From NCBI RefSeq assembly GCF_013283875.1, contig NZ_CP054139.1, positions 3,162,001-3,226,000 of the forward strand: DNA of 64,000 nucleotides, written 5' to 3'. Of the stretch, positions 55,593 to 64,000 are shown piece by piece (the first letter of the stretch is position 1; the number at the start of each line of letters is the position of its first letter). The notes beneath the pieces were generated by a model that worked only from the letters and a program-made list of their open reading frames with translations, ran no database searches and was not told the DNA's origin. A program made the position numbers and the translations under genes. The stretch comes from Mucilaginibacter mali. GTDB lineage: Bacteria > Bacteroidota > Bacteroidia > Sphingobacteriales > Sphingobacteriaceae.

Positions 55593-57206
55593 ATGCTCAA
55601 TTTTTTCCGCACCACTAACCGTTTCAGACCGGTATTTTTAGGGCTGGCGACTACATTTATTTCAGCACAAACTTTCGCGCAGCAAAACAAGCAGGTGCAG
55701 CAAGCCGGGCAGGCCATGCTTAAAGCCACCAAATTCATGACCGAAAACGTGAGCACAAACGGTGGTTACGTTTGGTATTACCTGCCCGATCTGTCGCGCC
55801 GCTGGGGCGAGATGGAGGCTTATAAAACTATGGTGTGGATACAGGACGGCGGCACGGTGAGCGTTGGCCATACGCTGCTGGATGCCTATCATGTAACCGG
55901 CGAAGAGTATTATTACCAGGCTGCCGAAAAGGCCGCGGCGGGTTTAATTTGGGGCCAAAGCAACGAGGGCGGCTGGAATTATATGATCGACTTCGCCGGC
56001 GATGCCTCATTAAAAACGTGGTATAATACCATCGGCAAAAATGGCTGGCGGCTGGAGGAGTTTCAGCATTATTATGGTAACGATACTTACGATGATGATG
56101 TATCGTCGGATGCGGCACGTTTTCTTTTACGCATGTACCTGGAAAAACTCGACCCTAAATATAAGCCCGCGCTGGACAAAGCCATCGCCTTTTTGTTGAA
56201 AAGCCAGTACCCCATCGGCGGCTGGCCGCAGCGCTATCCCTTAAGGTATGATTTTAACAAGGCGGGCCATCCCGATTACACCTCGTTTTATACTTTCAAT
56301 GATGACGTTACCTGGGAGAACGTCAACTTTTTAGCACAATGCTATATGACACTGGGCGATGCCCGCCTGCTGGACGCGATTACCCGTGGAATGAACTTCT
56401 ACCTCATTTCGCAAAGCGGCAACGGCGCCTGGGGCCAGCAATACAACATGCAGCTTGAACCCGTTGGCGCACGCACTTATGAACCGGACGCCTATCTGCC
56501 CAAATACACCTACGGCAATGCTATGCTGCTGATGAAGTTTTACCAGTACACCGGCGACCGTAAGTATCTCGCCCATATCCCCGATGCCATTAACTGGCTG
56601 GAAAAAGCGCATCTGCCAGCCGATAAAACCGCGAACGGGATATACACACATTCCACATTTGTTGATGTGGTTACCAATAAACCCATTTATGTGCACCGCA
56701 AGGGATCTAACGTGATATATGGTAAGTATTATGTGGATGAGAACGATCAGAACCTGCTTGGTCATTACCGGGGGAAGACAATTGTGGATGTTCAGAAATT
56801 AAAGGACGAATATGCCCGACTAAGCGCTTTAAGCGTAAAGGAAGCCACCAAGGATTCGCCGATACTGCCCCGCAAATTTGAAGGCAACGCTTCACCCCAA
56901 CATTATTACGACCTGAACCGTGATGCCATACAAAGCCCTGTAAATGAAACTGAGGTTAATCAAATTATAAGCACCCTTGATAATAAAGGCCGCTGGCTCA
57001 CCAAGCACGCCATGATCAGCAACCCTTATATTGGCGATGGCACCAGTAAGGAGGAAACCAACGCTTTTTCTGGCACCCATGTGGGCGATAAAACCGACAC
57101 CTCGCCTTACCGTGATACCAGTGAGCAGGATTACATATCAACTATCCAGTATATCAAAAACATGAATACGCTGATCAAATTTATCCGCGATAAACAAGGC
57201 AAATAA
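55593..57206 (+). CDS. Secreted PL10-like pectate lyase
   Basis: 537 residues with a signal peptide (about 1-29, ending QTFAQ). It has an (alpha/alpha)-toroid lyase pattern with GGYVWYYLPDLSRRWGE, GGWPQRYPL (about 210), FNDDVTWENV (about 237) and ARTYEPDAY (about 292), which align with the GGWPQ, FNDDA and ARxYE motifs of PL10, including the Arg that abstracts the proton. The C-terminal 150 residues (from about 360) continue in a less familiar helical domain. It is a different fold from the two beta-helix lyases, so the locus attacks pectate with two enzyme types. It converges with GH115, only 9 bp apart. Confidence 0.85.
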   Translation: MLNFFRTTNRFRPVFLGLATTFISAQTFAQQNKQVQQAGQAMLKATKFMTENVSTNGGYVWYYLPDLSRRWGEMEAYKTMVWIQDGGTVSVGHTLLDAYHVTGEEYYYQAAEKAAAGLIWGQSNEGGWNYMIDFAGDASLKTWYNTIGKNGWRLEEFQHYYGNDTYDDDVSSDAARFLLRMYLEKLDPKYKPALDKAIAFLLKSQYPIGGWPQRYPLRYDFNKAGHPDYTSFYTFNDDVTWENVNFLAQCYMTLGDARLLDAITRGMNFYLISQSGNGAWGQQYNMQLEPVGARTYEPDAYLPKYTYGNAMLLMKFYQYTGDRKYLAHIPDAINWLEKAHLPADKTANGIYTHSTFVDVVTNKPIYVHRKGSNVIYGKYYVDENDQNLLGHYRGKTIVDVQKLKDEYARLSALSVKEATKDSPILPRKFEGNASPQHYYDLNRDAIQSPVNETEVNQIISTLDNKGRWLTKHAMISNPYIGDGTSKEETNAFSGTHVGDKTDTSPYRDTSEQDYISTIQYIKNMNTLIKFIRDKQGK

Positions 57207-57215
57207 TAATGGCCA

Positions 57216-60179
57216 TCAATCTACCCGAAAGTTTTCCGGCGGGCCGAGATAACTTGGCTTCGTCCCGCTCCCGGTATCAATAACCAGCTTTTCCAGTACC
57301 ACAGCGGGGCTTTGCACCCAAAACTTAATTACATGGGTACCGGCTTTAGCAATATGGTGCTGCGTGGTTATGATATTAACGTTATCGCTCACGGCCTTGC
57401 TCCAGGTCCTTGGGTCGGCCTCGGCATTAAATGGCTTTAGTTGTGGCGCTTCATCATCTAAAGAGATGGCATAGCGTAAGACTTTATCACGGGTAAAATC
57501 GATGGTTGGCGACAGGTAGGCTTTTATGACCACTTTGCCGGTATCTGTAAACTTCACCACATACTCAAGGCGTGCCTTTTCATTTCCTGCCAATTTGTGT
57601 ACAGCCACCGCAGGAACAACCGTCATGGCCGATAACGTCCGCCCGTAACCGGGTATTTCTATCCACTGATACCGGTCATCCGATACCTTTTTTTGATAGT
57701 GGGCTGCTTCAATAGCAACGGCCGGTTCGGTTTGAATAAAACCCTTAGTATTGCTATTACCAAGCTTATTAAGGCGTGCGTTAACGGCGATCTTTGTACC
57801 ATCCGAACCTGTTATATTGATTGTAGCAAGGCGTGTTCCCGGCACTTTACTCCAGTCAACATCAACATATATCCTGCTTTGCTGATCTATAGTTCCTTTT
57901 GAGGATGATAACCTGATAAAACCCTCTGCATTAATGGCATAACTTACAGGTGTACGGCCTTTATTATACAATTCGATAAAATGTCTTTGCCGCTCAAGGT
58001 TATTAAAGGCAGACAGTTCCGGGGTGATAGATGAACCCGGCCAACAATCACTGCTGCCCTCTACAGCTACACCCAGGCTGCCTTTTCCGGGCAGGGTTAT
58101 TTCGGTTATCCTCGGCATGGTATCCCGCTTAGGCTCCTGCCATATTTTGTAACCGATATGTGTTTGATCCATCATATGCGCCCACTTGCCGCCGGCCAGT
58201 TGCGTGTTGTAATAGGCTGATATGGCCGCGTCGTTATCAAATAAAGCCTTTACTTTTGCAGCCATGGCATTGGTTGCCGCGCGGCCCTGCTTCGCGTACA
58301 AATGATTAAGCGCTGTGGCGTAATACAGCTGATACAAATTGGCCGATGCAGCCACCGGGTGCAGCACAAGCTCATAATAGGCATCTTTATATTGCTGGGG
58401 CATCAGTTTGTATAAAGAATCGGCGCGGTTATTTAGCTGCTGATAATCGTTAACAACGGTTTCAAATTCGTTATAATTGATAAGGCTATAGGTGTTTTCG
58501 TTCAGTAACTCTGGTTTACGGCGGCCGTTATATTTAGTATAAGTGGTTAGAATACCGGCGATGTCGCCTGCATATTTATTACCAAACTGCCGGCTTGCCC
58601 ATTGTTTGGTATAAGCTTGCAGATTGCCGGGACCTATCTTATCGGGGTTCCAGGCATAATCTAAGAAAAAGGATATCGGGAACTCCATCGGCTTCAGATC
58701 GCCAACGTTTACTATCCAAACCTTATCTACACGGTGCTGGTAAGCCAGGTGCATTTGCTCCCATACCTTTGATATGGGGTTGGTATTTATCCATTTGTAA
58801 TTGCGCGGACCACCCACGTAATCAAAGTGGTAGTAAATGCCGTAACCGCCTGCCCGGGGTTTTGCATTCAGTTCGGGTAGCTTACGGATGTTGCCCCAAT
58901 TATCATCGCACAGCAGCAGGGTAACATCGTCGGGTACGCGCATGCCCTTATCATAATAGTCCTGCACTTCCTTGTAAAGGGCCCACATTTGCGGTGTTTT
59001 TTCGATAGGCTTGCCGGTTACCGAGGCAATGATCTTACGCTGATCGGCCACAATGTTTTCCAGCAGGGTAATATTAGTGCCATCCTGCATGGGTTTATCG
59101 CCATCGCCGCGCATGCCTACGGTTACTATCGTTTCGGCATTACCCATATTTTCAATGCCCTTTCGCCAAAAGCTTCTCAGCACCTCGCCATTTTTTTCGT
59201 AGTCCCAGTCGCCGGTGCCGTAGCGCTTCCATTCCTGCTGTGCCCGGTCCATCGGTTCATGGTGCGATGTGCCCATCACAATACCGTAATCATCGGCTGT
59301 TTTGCGGTTAAGCGGGTCATCATCGTTAAAGGCATTGCCCCACATAGCCGGCCACAGGTAATTGCCCTTCAGGCGCAGTATCAGTTCGAACATGTGCGCG
59401 TACAGTTCATGATTAACGCCACCAAACTTTGCTTTTGCCCAGCCCGAAAAAGCGGGCGCCTCATCATTAATAAAGATTCCGCGATACTTTATAGCAGGCG
59501 TTCCTGCAGTATGCCGCCCGGGCAATATATAAAGCGATGCCTGCTGCTTTACCGGCACATCGGCCCACCAATACCAGGGCGATACGCCGATATGCGACGA
59601 CAGATCGTAAACACCAAAGATCGTCCCTCTTTTATCACTGCCTGCAATTACCAGCGCCTGGTCTAAACCGGGGAACGGTTTATCGATTACCTGTAAAACA
59701 TAGGTTTCCCATTTGCCTTTGATGTTTTTCACATTAAGTTTCCCGGCGGCAATTAGTCCATCAACAAGCGGCGAGTGCCCGATGGTGCCGATGATGACCA
59801 CCCTTTTGCCCGACGGTTTACCCATCAATAATGCAGGCTGGGTATTGGTTACGGCGGTAATATCATGCTGCAGATCTTTTACTGCACGGACAACGCCCGT
59901 AAAATCATCACCGCTCACATACAAGGGTGCGGAAGCTTTACCTGCCGATAAGGGGAAGGCGTGAGCAACGGCCCGGTTGCTCACATAGTTCCCCGTATCA
60001 ATAGCCGCCGAAACCGGTTGCAAATTGAGCAATAAGTAAAACAGAATGAGCTTTGGAAAATGATACAGGATGCCCCTTTTGGGTTTTATAATTTGAACGG
60101 TTTTCAGGCTCGCCAAGCGGCTTAAAATAGTACCCCTAAGCGTAAACATAAACCAAAAAAGGTTAACACAATGTAACAT
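57216..60179 (-). CDS. GH115 alpha-glucuronidase
   Basis: 987 residues as framed from ATG 60179. GH115 hallmarks: YRGIFINDEAPAFSGWAKAKFGG (about 235), LKGNYLWPAMWGNAFNDDDP, GIVMGTSHHEPMDRAQQEW, VGMRGDGDKPMQ, LLLCDDNWGNIRKLP and YGIYYHFDYVGGPRNYKWINT. The C-terminal domain (about 860-987) is the usual beta-sandwich. The family removes glucuronic or 4-O-methyl-glucuronic acid from xylan or arabinogalactan. The N-terminus is odd: the hydrophobic export segment (FPKLILFYLLLNLQPVSA) begins only at about residue 41, after a basic stretch, so the real start may be later or a non-ATG codon. It is the only gene on its transcript. Confidence 0.92.
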   Translation of the reverse strand: MLHCVNLFWFMFTLRGTILSRLASLKTVQIIKPKRGILYHFPKLILFYLLLNLQPVSAAIDTGNYVSNRAVAHAFPLSAGKASAPLYVSGDDFTGVVRAVKDLQHDITAVTNTQPALLMGKPSGKRVVIIGTIGHSPLVDGLIAAGKLNVKNIKGKWETYVLQVIDKPFPGLDQALVIAGSDKRGTIFGVYDLSSHIGVSPWYWWADVPVKQQASLYILPGRHTAGTPAIKYRGIFINDEAPAFSGWAKAKFGGVNHELYAHMFELILRLKGNYLWPAMWGNAFNDDDPLNRKTADDYGIVMGTSHHEPMDRAQQEWKRYGTGDWDYEKNGEVLRSFWRKGIENMGNAETIVTVGMRGDGDKPMQDGTNITLLENIVADQRKIIASVTGKPIEKTPQMWALYKEVQDYYDKGMRVPDDVTLLLCDDNWGNIRKLPELNAKPRAGGYGIYYHFDYVGGPRNYKWINTNPISKVWEQMHLAYQHRVDKVWIVNVGDLKPMEFPISFFLDYAWNPDKIGPGNLQAYTKQWASRQFGNKYAGDIAGILTTYTKYNGRRKPELLNENTYSLINYNEFETVVNDYQQLNNRADSLYKLMPQQYKDAYYELVLHPVAASANLYQLYYATALNHLYAKQGRAATNAMAAKVKALFDNDAAISAYYNTQLAGGKWAHMMDQTHIGYKIWQEPKRDTMPRITEITLPGKGSLGVAVEGSSDCWPGSSITPELSAFNNLERQRHFIELYNKGRTPVSYAINAEGFIRLSSSKGTIDQQSRIYVDVDWSKVPGTRLATINITGSDGTKIAVNARLNKLGNSNTKGFIQTEPAVAIEAAHYQKKVSDDRYQWIEIPGYGRTLSAMTVVPAVAVHKLAGNEKARLEYVVKFTDTGKVVIKAYLSPTIDFTRDKVLRYAISLDDEAPQLKPFNAEADPRTWSKAVSDNVNIITTQHHIAKAGTHVIKFWVQSPAVVLEKLVIDTGSGTKPSYLGPPENFRVD

Positions 60180-60501
60180 AATTTCGATGTGTTTTTAGTT
60201 TAAATATTTGATAATCAATGATTTATTAATATTACCAGTCAATTTTATGTTACATGGATTTTTTACCGAAATTATTGACAATTACCTGTAAGTATTAGCT
60301 GCCTTTATAAGCTTAAATTGGATATATGGGTAAACATAACTGAAGCTTTTTTAATAATATTGATACGATATGTTATCGTGCCTAATTTCCGCATAAGCAC
60401 AAACCAGCGATAACAGGTTTCAGCAAAAAACATAGCATAAATGTATCCAGATCAAGATATCCGGCATAAATTAGGCTGTTGGGCCGATAAAAAAAGATTG
60501 C
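60180..60501. promoter_or_regulatory. Intergenic region upstream of GH115 with AT-rich operator-like sequence
   Basis: TATTTGATAATCAAT at 60205-60219 repeats the head of the elements at 19271 and 48340, here 26 bp from the GH115 start. A second inverted repeat, TGTTATCG (60371-60378) and CGATAACA (60408-60415), has a 29-base gap. No gene and no clear -33/-7 promoter are visible. The region also carries the end of the upstream HTCS transcript. Confidence 0.4.
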
Positions 60502-63500
60502 CTAATAATATTGCCCTTCCAGCCTCGAGCGGTTATCCTTTCGGTTAGCTGTAATATATTCGGATGGCAATACATTATACCTGCTTTTAAACAGGCGCGA
60601 AAAATAGCTCGGGGTCCCGAAGCCGGTCATATAGGCTATCTGGGCCACGTTGTAATCGCTCTTTTCCAGCAATACGGCGGCCCGTTCCAATTTAACCGAG
60701 CGGATGTATTCGATAGGGGTAAGTTCTGTCAACTCCAGCAATTTATGATACAGCGAACCCCGGCTCATGCCCACATGCCTGCTCAGTTCCTCTACGGATA
60801 GTTCGGGGTCGTTAAGCTTGGCATCGATATATTGTACGATGGTATTAAGCAGTTTGGCATCGGTCGATTCAATTTCGATCTCCTTACCGGTAACCTGTAT
60901 TTGGCGCGAGTAGGCATCCTTAAGCGATCGGTTATATACCAGCAGGTTTTTAATTTTGGTATTCAGGATGTCGAACTTGAACGGCTTGGTGAGGTAATCA
61001 TTAGCGCCTGATTCCAAACCCTTCAATTGATCTTCTTCGGCACTGCTGGCGGTAAGCAGGATAACCGGGATATGGTTAGTGCGCTTATCCGTTTTGATCT
61101 TCTGGCTCAGTTCAATCCCGTTCATATACGGCATGCCGATATCGCTTACAATTAACTGCGGATGCCCGGACAGGGCTTTTTGCCAGCCCTCCTTGCCATC
61201 CTTTGCCTCCAGGATCTGGTAATAGCTTTGCAGGCTATCCTTTAAATGATATCTAAACTCCTCGTTATCTTCAACCAGCAAAACCACCGGCAGCTTATTC
61301 ATAACCGCGCCAGCTTCGGTCTGCAAAGGCGCATCGCCTGCTTGTACGGTATCGCGTAATTCTTCACGGTCGGTAATTTCATCGGCAAAAGGCATGGTAG
61401 CGCCAATAACCGGCAGCTTGATGTTAAAGGTAGTGCCCTTGCCCGGCTCGCTTTCAACAGTAATTTCTCCGCCATGCAACTGCACAAACTCCCGGGTGAT
61501 GGATAGGCCGATCCCGCTGCCCTGGTTTAAGATGGAAGACGCCTTGCTTTCCATAAAAAAGCGGTCGAAGATGCGCGGACGCATTTCCGGGTCGATACCA
61601 ATGCCGGTATCGGCTATGGTGATATAAAGCGTTAGCGGATGCAGGGCATCATGATGCGAAACCGACATTTTTACCTGCACCTGCCCGCCCTCGCCGGTAA
61701 ACTTAAAAGCGTTAGACAGCAGGTTGAAAATAACGCGTTCCACCTTGTCATGATCAAACTGGGCAAACATGTATGGTGCTGTACTGGCGATAGACAGCGC
61801 GATCTTTTTCCGGTCGGAAAGATCGTGAAAAGACTCTGCCGCTTCTTTAATAAAGCCGATCAGATCGCCCTGTGTAAGGTTAAGCTTTAACTCCTGCTCC
61901 TCCATCTTGCGGAAATCCAGCAATTGGTTCACCAGGTTAAGCAAGCGGCGGGCGTTGCGCCTGATCATTTTTACCTGGCTGCTTACCGCCGGGTCTTTTT
62001 GCGTGGCCAGCAACTTATCGGCCGGGGCCAGCATCAGCGAGATGGGCGTACGGAACTCGTGACTCAGGTTGGTCAGGAACTTGATCTTTTGCATATCCAG
62101 CTCGTGGATGTACTCTGCTTCACGGCGTTGCTGTTCTATCAGCTTGCGGGCGTTTATTTTTTCCTGCTCCAACGCCAATTTGTTCTTTATTTTTTGGATA
62201 CCCCGGTGCCTGATGTACAGAAAGCCGCCGGCAATAATTAAAACATAAAGGAAGTACGCATAAGGTGTACGCCACAACGGCGGCCGCACATGTATGTTAA
62301 TAGCGGTACCCTGCCTGGTGCTCCACAACCCATCGTTATTACTGGCCTGCACCTGAAACACATAATCGCCCGGATCGATATTGGTATAATAGGCTGTTTT
62401 TTCCCTGCCAACCTTGTTCCAGTCGTGATCGAAGCCGATGAGTTTATACGCATATTGATTTTGCTGGGGGGCGGTATAATTCAGCGCTACGTAACTGATA
62501 GCGAAATTCTGGCCATAATCAAGGTAGATATCCTTCGCGCTGCTGATCTGTTCGCGCAGGGGGGCGTTGGCGCCGGGCACTACTTTGTTATTAGCCACTT
62601 TCAAATCGGTTAATAAAACCGTCGGGACATCGCTATGAACCGGCAGGGTTGATGGCGTAAAGTAATTGAAGCCATCCTGCCCGCCAAAAAACAATTCGCC
62701 GCTTGATGTGACCATACCTGCACCTAACACAAAGGGGCTGTCCTGCACCCCGTTGGGGCGGCCAAAATTCTTGATCTTTTTTGTTTTAGGATCAATACTG
62801 CTGATGCCTTTATCTGTACTGATCCATATCGTGCCGGCGGCATCTTCCACCATTTTATAAACCACACCGTTGGCCAAACCGTCGGCTTCGGTAAGGTGGG
62901 TGAATTTTTGCCTGTCGGGATGAAAGAGGTTAATACCGCCGCTATTTGTGCCTACCCAGGTATTACCCAAATGATCGTGCAGGATGCTAAGCACACCATC
63001 GTTGGAAAGCTGGCTGTTTACCCTGTCGTAAAGCCTAAACTGACCATTGCCCGGGTGATAAACAGCGAGGCCGCTACCGGCAGAGCCCAGCCAGATATCG
63101 CCGTTCCTGTCTTCGGCTATGGCCCGCATAAAGCCGTTCAGGGGCATAACTGCTTTGCCTTTAACAGCCCGGTTGTTATAATTCACAAAAGTTTGGGTGC
63201 GCGGATCAAGCACATCAACCCCACGGCCATTAGTGCCTATCCATATCAGCCCCTTCGAATCCTGCTTTACAAAAAAGATGTCGTTTTGACTCGGCTCGTG
63301 CGAGGTCCCATCGGCCAGGTATTGTTTATAGGTTCCCGATGCCGGGTTAAAGGCAAACAACCCATTTTGATAAGTGCCTATCCAAAGTGTTTTTTGCGCG
63401 TCCAGCTCCAGCGCCATAATGGGCAGGGAATTACCGGAATGATCGGCTTTGCTTTTAATATCGTAATGATTGAACAGGCCGGTGTAACGATCAAAAAAAT

Positions 63501-64000
63501 GCAGCCCGCCGCCATCGGTACCTACAAATATTTCGCCCTTTTTATACTCGGCAAAAGCCGTAACTACTGATGACGACAACCCATGCGGATCAAACGGCGT
63601 ACCCCGCTTTAAATTAAACAAGGCCAGGTTAGGGTCTAACTTATTGGCGCCGCCCTGGTAGGTACCCAGCCAAACGATCCCCTTTTTTGCAAAGTAGATG
63701 CTTCGTACACATTTATTGGTCAGGCTGTATGATTTACGCCTATCCGGCTTAATGTTGACGCTGTTAAAGGTGGTGCAGTCAAAAATGCTCAGACCCTCCT
63801 CGGTGCCAATCCACAATTTTCCGTTCGGGGCGGCTACAACCGTATAAATTAGGTTGCTCACGATGGATGCCGGCTCGCCATCGGCATGCTTAAACACCCC
63901 AAATGTTTTTTCGCCGGGCCGCAACATGTTTAAACCTTTATTGGTCCCAAAAAACAGCCTCCCACCGGCATCCTGTGCGATACCCCGCACTTCGTCGCCA
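60502..64000 (-). CDS. Hybrid two-component system regulator (HTCS), N-terminus beyond window
   Basis: The frame runs from the window edge to a stop at 60502 (about 1165 codons seen); the GTG near 63990 is not a real start because coding sequence (GDEVRGIAQ) continues through it. Seen in order: the second half of the sensor propellers (LWIGTEEGLSIFD, VWLGTYQGGANKLD, IWIGTNGRGVDVLD), Y_Y_Y domain (YKLIGFDHDWNKV), membrane span (YAYFLYVLIIAGGFLYI), HisKA with its His near 62061 (SHEFRTPIS), ATPase (ADTGIGID, GSGIGLSI), receiver (VEDNEEF, Asp near 61143 in SDIGMPYMNG, TKPF) and AraC HTH. HEFRTP and the receiver sequence set it apart from the HTCS pair at 14557 and 34624. It may control GH115 and the 49939-57206 run (inference). 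Confidence 0.94.
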   Translation of the reverse strand, partial: GDEVRGIAQDAGGRLFFGTNKGLNMLRPGEKTFGVFKHADGEPASIVSNLIYTVVAAPNGKLWIGTEEGLSIFDCTTFNSVNIKPDRRKSYSLTNKCVRSIYFAKKGIVWLGTYQGGANKLDPNLALFNLKRGTPFDPHGLSSSVVTAFAEYKKGEIFVGTDGGGLHFFDRYTGLFNHYDIKSKADHSGNSLPIMALELDAQKTLWIGTYQNGLFAFNPASGTYKQYLADGTSHEPSQNDIFFVKQDSKGLIWIGTNGRGVDVLDPRTQTFVNYNNRAVKGKAVMPLNGFMRAIAEDRNGDIWLGSAGSGLAVYHPGNGQFRLYDRVNSQLSNDGVLSILHDHLGNTWVGTNSGGINLFHPDRQKFTHLTEADGLANGVVYKMVEDAAGTIWISTDKGISSIDPKTKKIKNFGRPNGVQDSPFVLGAGMVTSSGELFFGGQDGFNYFTPSTLPVHSDVPTVLLTDLKVANNKVVPGANAPLREQISSAKDIYLDYGQNFAISYVALNYTAPQQNQYAYKLIGFDHDWNKVGREKTAYYTNIDPGDYVFQVQASNNDGLWSTRQGTAINIHVRPPLWRTPYAYFLYVLIIAGGFLYIRHRGIQKIKNKLALEQEKINARKLIEQQRREAEYIHELDMQKIKFLTNLSHEFRTPISLMLAPADKLLATQKDPAVSSQVKMIRRNARRLLNLVNQLLDFRKMEEQELKLNLTQGDLIGFIKEAAESFHDLSDRKKIALSIASTAPYMFAQFDHDKVERVIFNLLSNAFKFTGEGGQVQVKMSVSHHDALHPLTLYITIADTGIGIDPEMRPRIFDRFFMESKASSILNQGSGIGLSITREFVQLHGGEITVESEPGKGTTFNIKLPVIGATMPFADEITDREELRDTVQAGDAPLQTEAGAVMNKLPVVLLVEDNEEFRYHLKDSLQSYYQILEAKDGKEGWQKALSGHPQLIVSDIGMPYMNGIELSQKIKTDKRTNHIPVILLTASSAEEDQLKGLESGANDYLTKPFKFDILNTKIKNLLVYNRSLKDAYSRQIQVTGKEIEIESTDAKLLNTIVQYIDAKLNDPELSVEELSRHVGMSRGSLYHKLLELTELTPIEYIRSVKLERAAVLLEKSDYNVAQIAYMTGFGTPSYFSRLFKSRYNVLPSEYITANRKDNRSRLEGQYY

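Overview
The window is a polysaccharide-degradation region of a Bacteroidota chromosome, most likely a Sphingobacteriaceae member close to Mucilaginibacter. This is inferred from the SusC/SusD pairs, hybrid two-component systems (HTCS), Bacteroidota-type promoters (TTTG/TTG-N17-20-TAnnTTTG) and absence of Shine-Dalgarno sites. Genus assignment is inference. No replication, ribosomal or phage genes are seen.

Layout. 1-9278: a partial glutaminase-A-like gene, an orphan response regulator with an AraC output domain, a nested repeat element, two secreted glycosidases, and a sensor kinase that lacks receiver and DNA-binding domains and is coupled to a GH43. 9306-18885: an esterase/GH43/GH95 operon on the minus strand and a complete HTCS. 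19271-29473: a cupin-AraC regulator, SusC, SusD, an IS1182-family insertion and two GH53 galactanases. 29531-34339: a tRNA-Ser(CGA) with promoter and terminator, two Tat-exported sugar enzymes, wreckage of two alpha/beta hydrolase genes, and a polynucleotide kinase/Thg1-like pair. 34624-49726: a second HTCS, a large pectate lyase, a lipoprotein-SusD-SusC operon and a second cupin-AraC regulator. 49939-57206: a same-strand run of pectate lyase, LamG protein, GH43, Sde182-like protein and PL10-like pectate lyase. 57216-64000: a GH115 and a third full HTCS cut by the window edge.

How it works together. The enzyme set (pectate lyases of two folds, GH53, several GH43, GH95, GH115, an esterase) fits pectin with galactan and arabinan side chains (rhamnogalacturonan I, type I arabinogalactan), possibly with arabinogalactan decorations. 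This is inferred from family membership. HTCS proteins would sense released oligosaccharides in the periplasm and the two SusCD pairs would import them. Each SusCD locus also carries a cupin-AraC regulator, and the two regulator genes share a long upstream element with fixed spacing.

Most notable: (1) an overlapping polynucleotide kinase plus Thg1-like 3'-5' polymerase, a candidate RNA 5'-end repair system; (2) an apparently split HTCS whose two halves share a 26-bp upstream motif; (3) the conserved element before the two cupin-AraC genes; (4) an IS inserted 4 bp past the stop of a galactanase gene, between SusCD and the GH53 pair.
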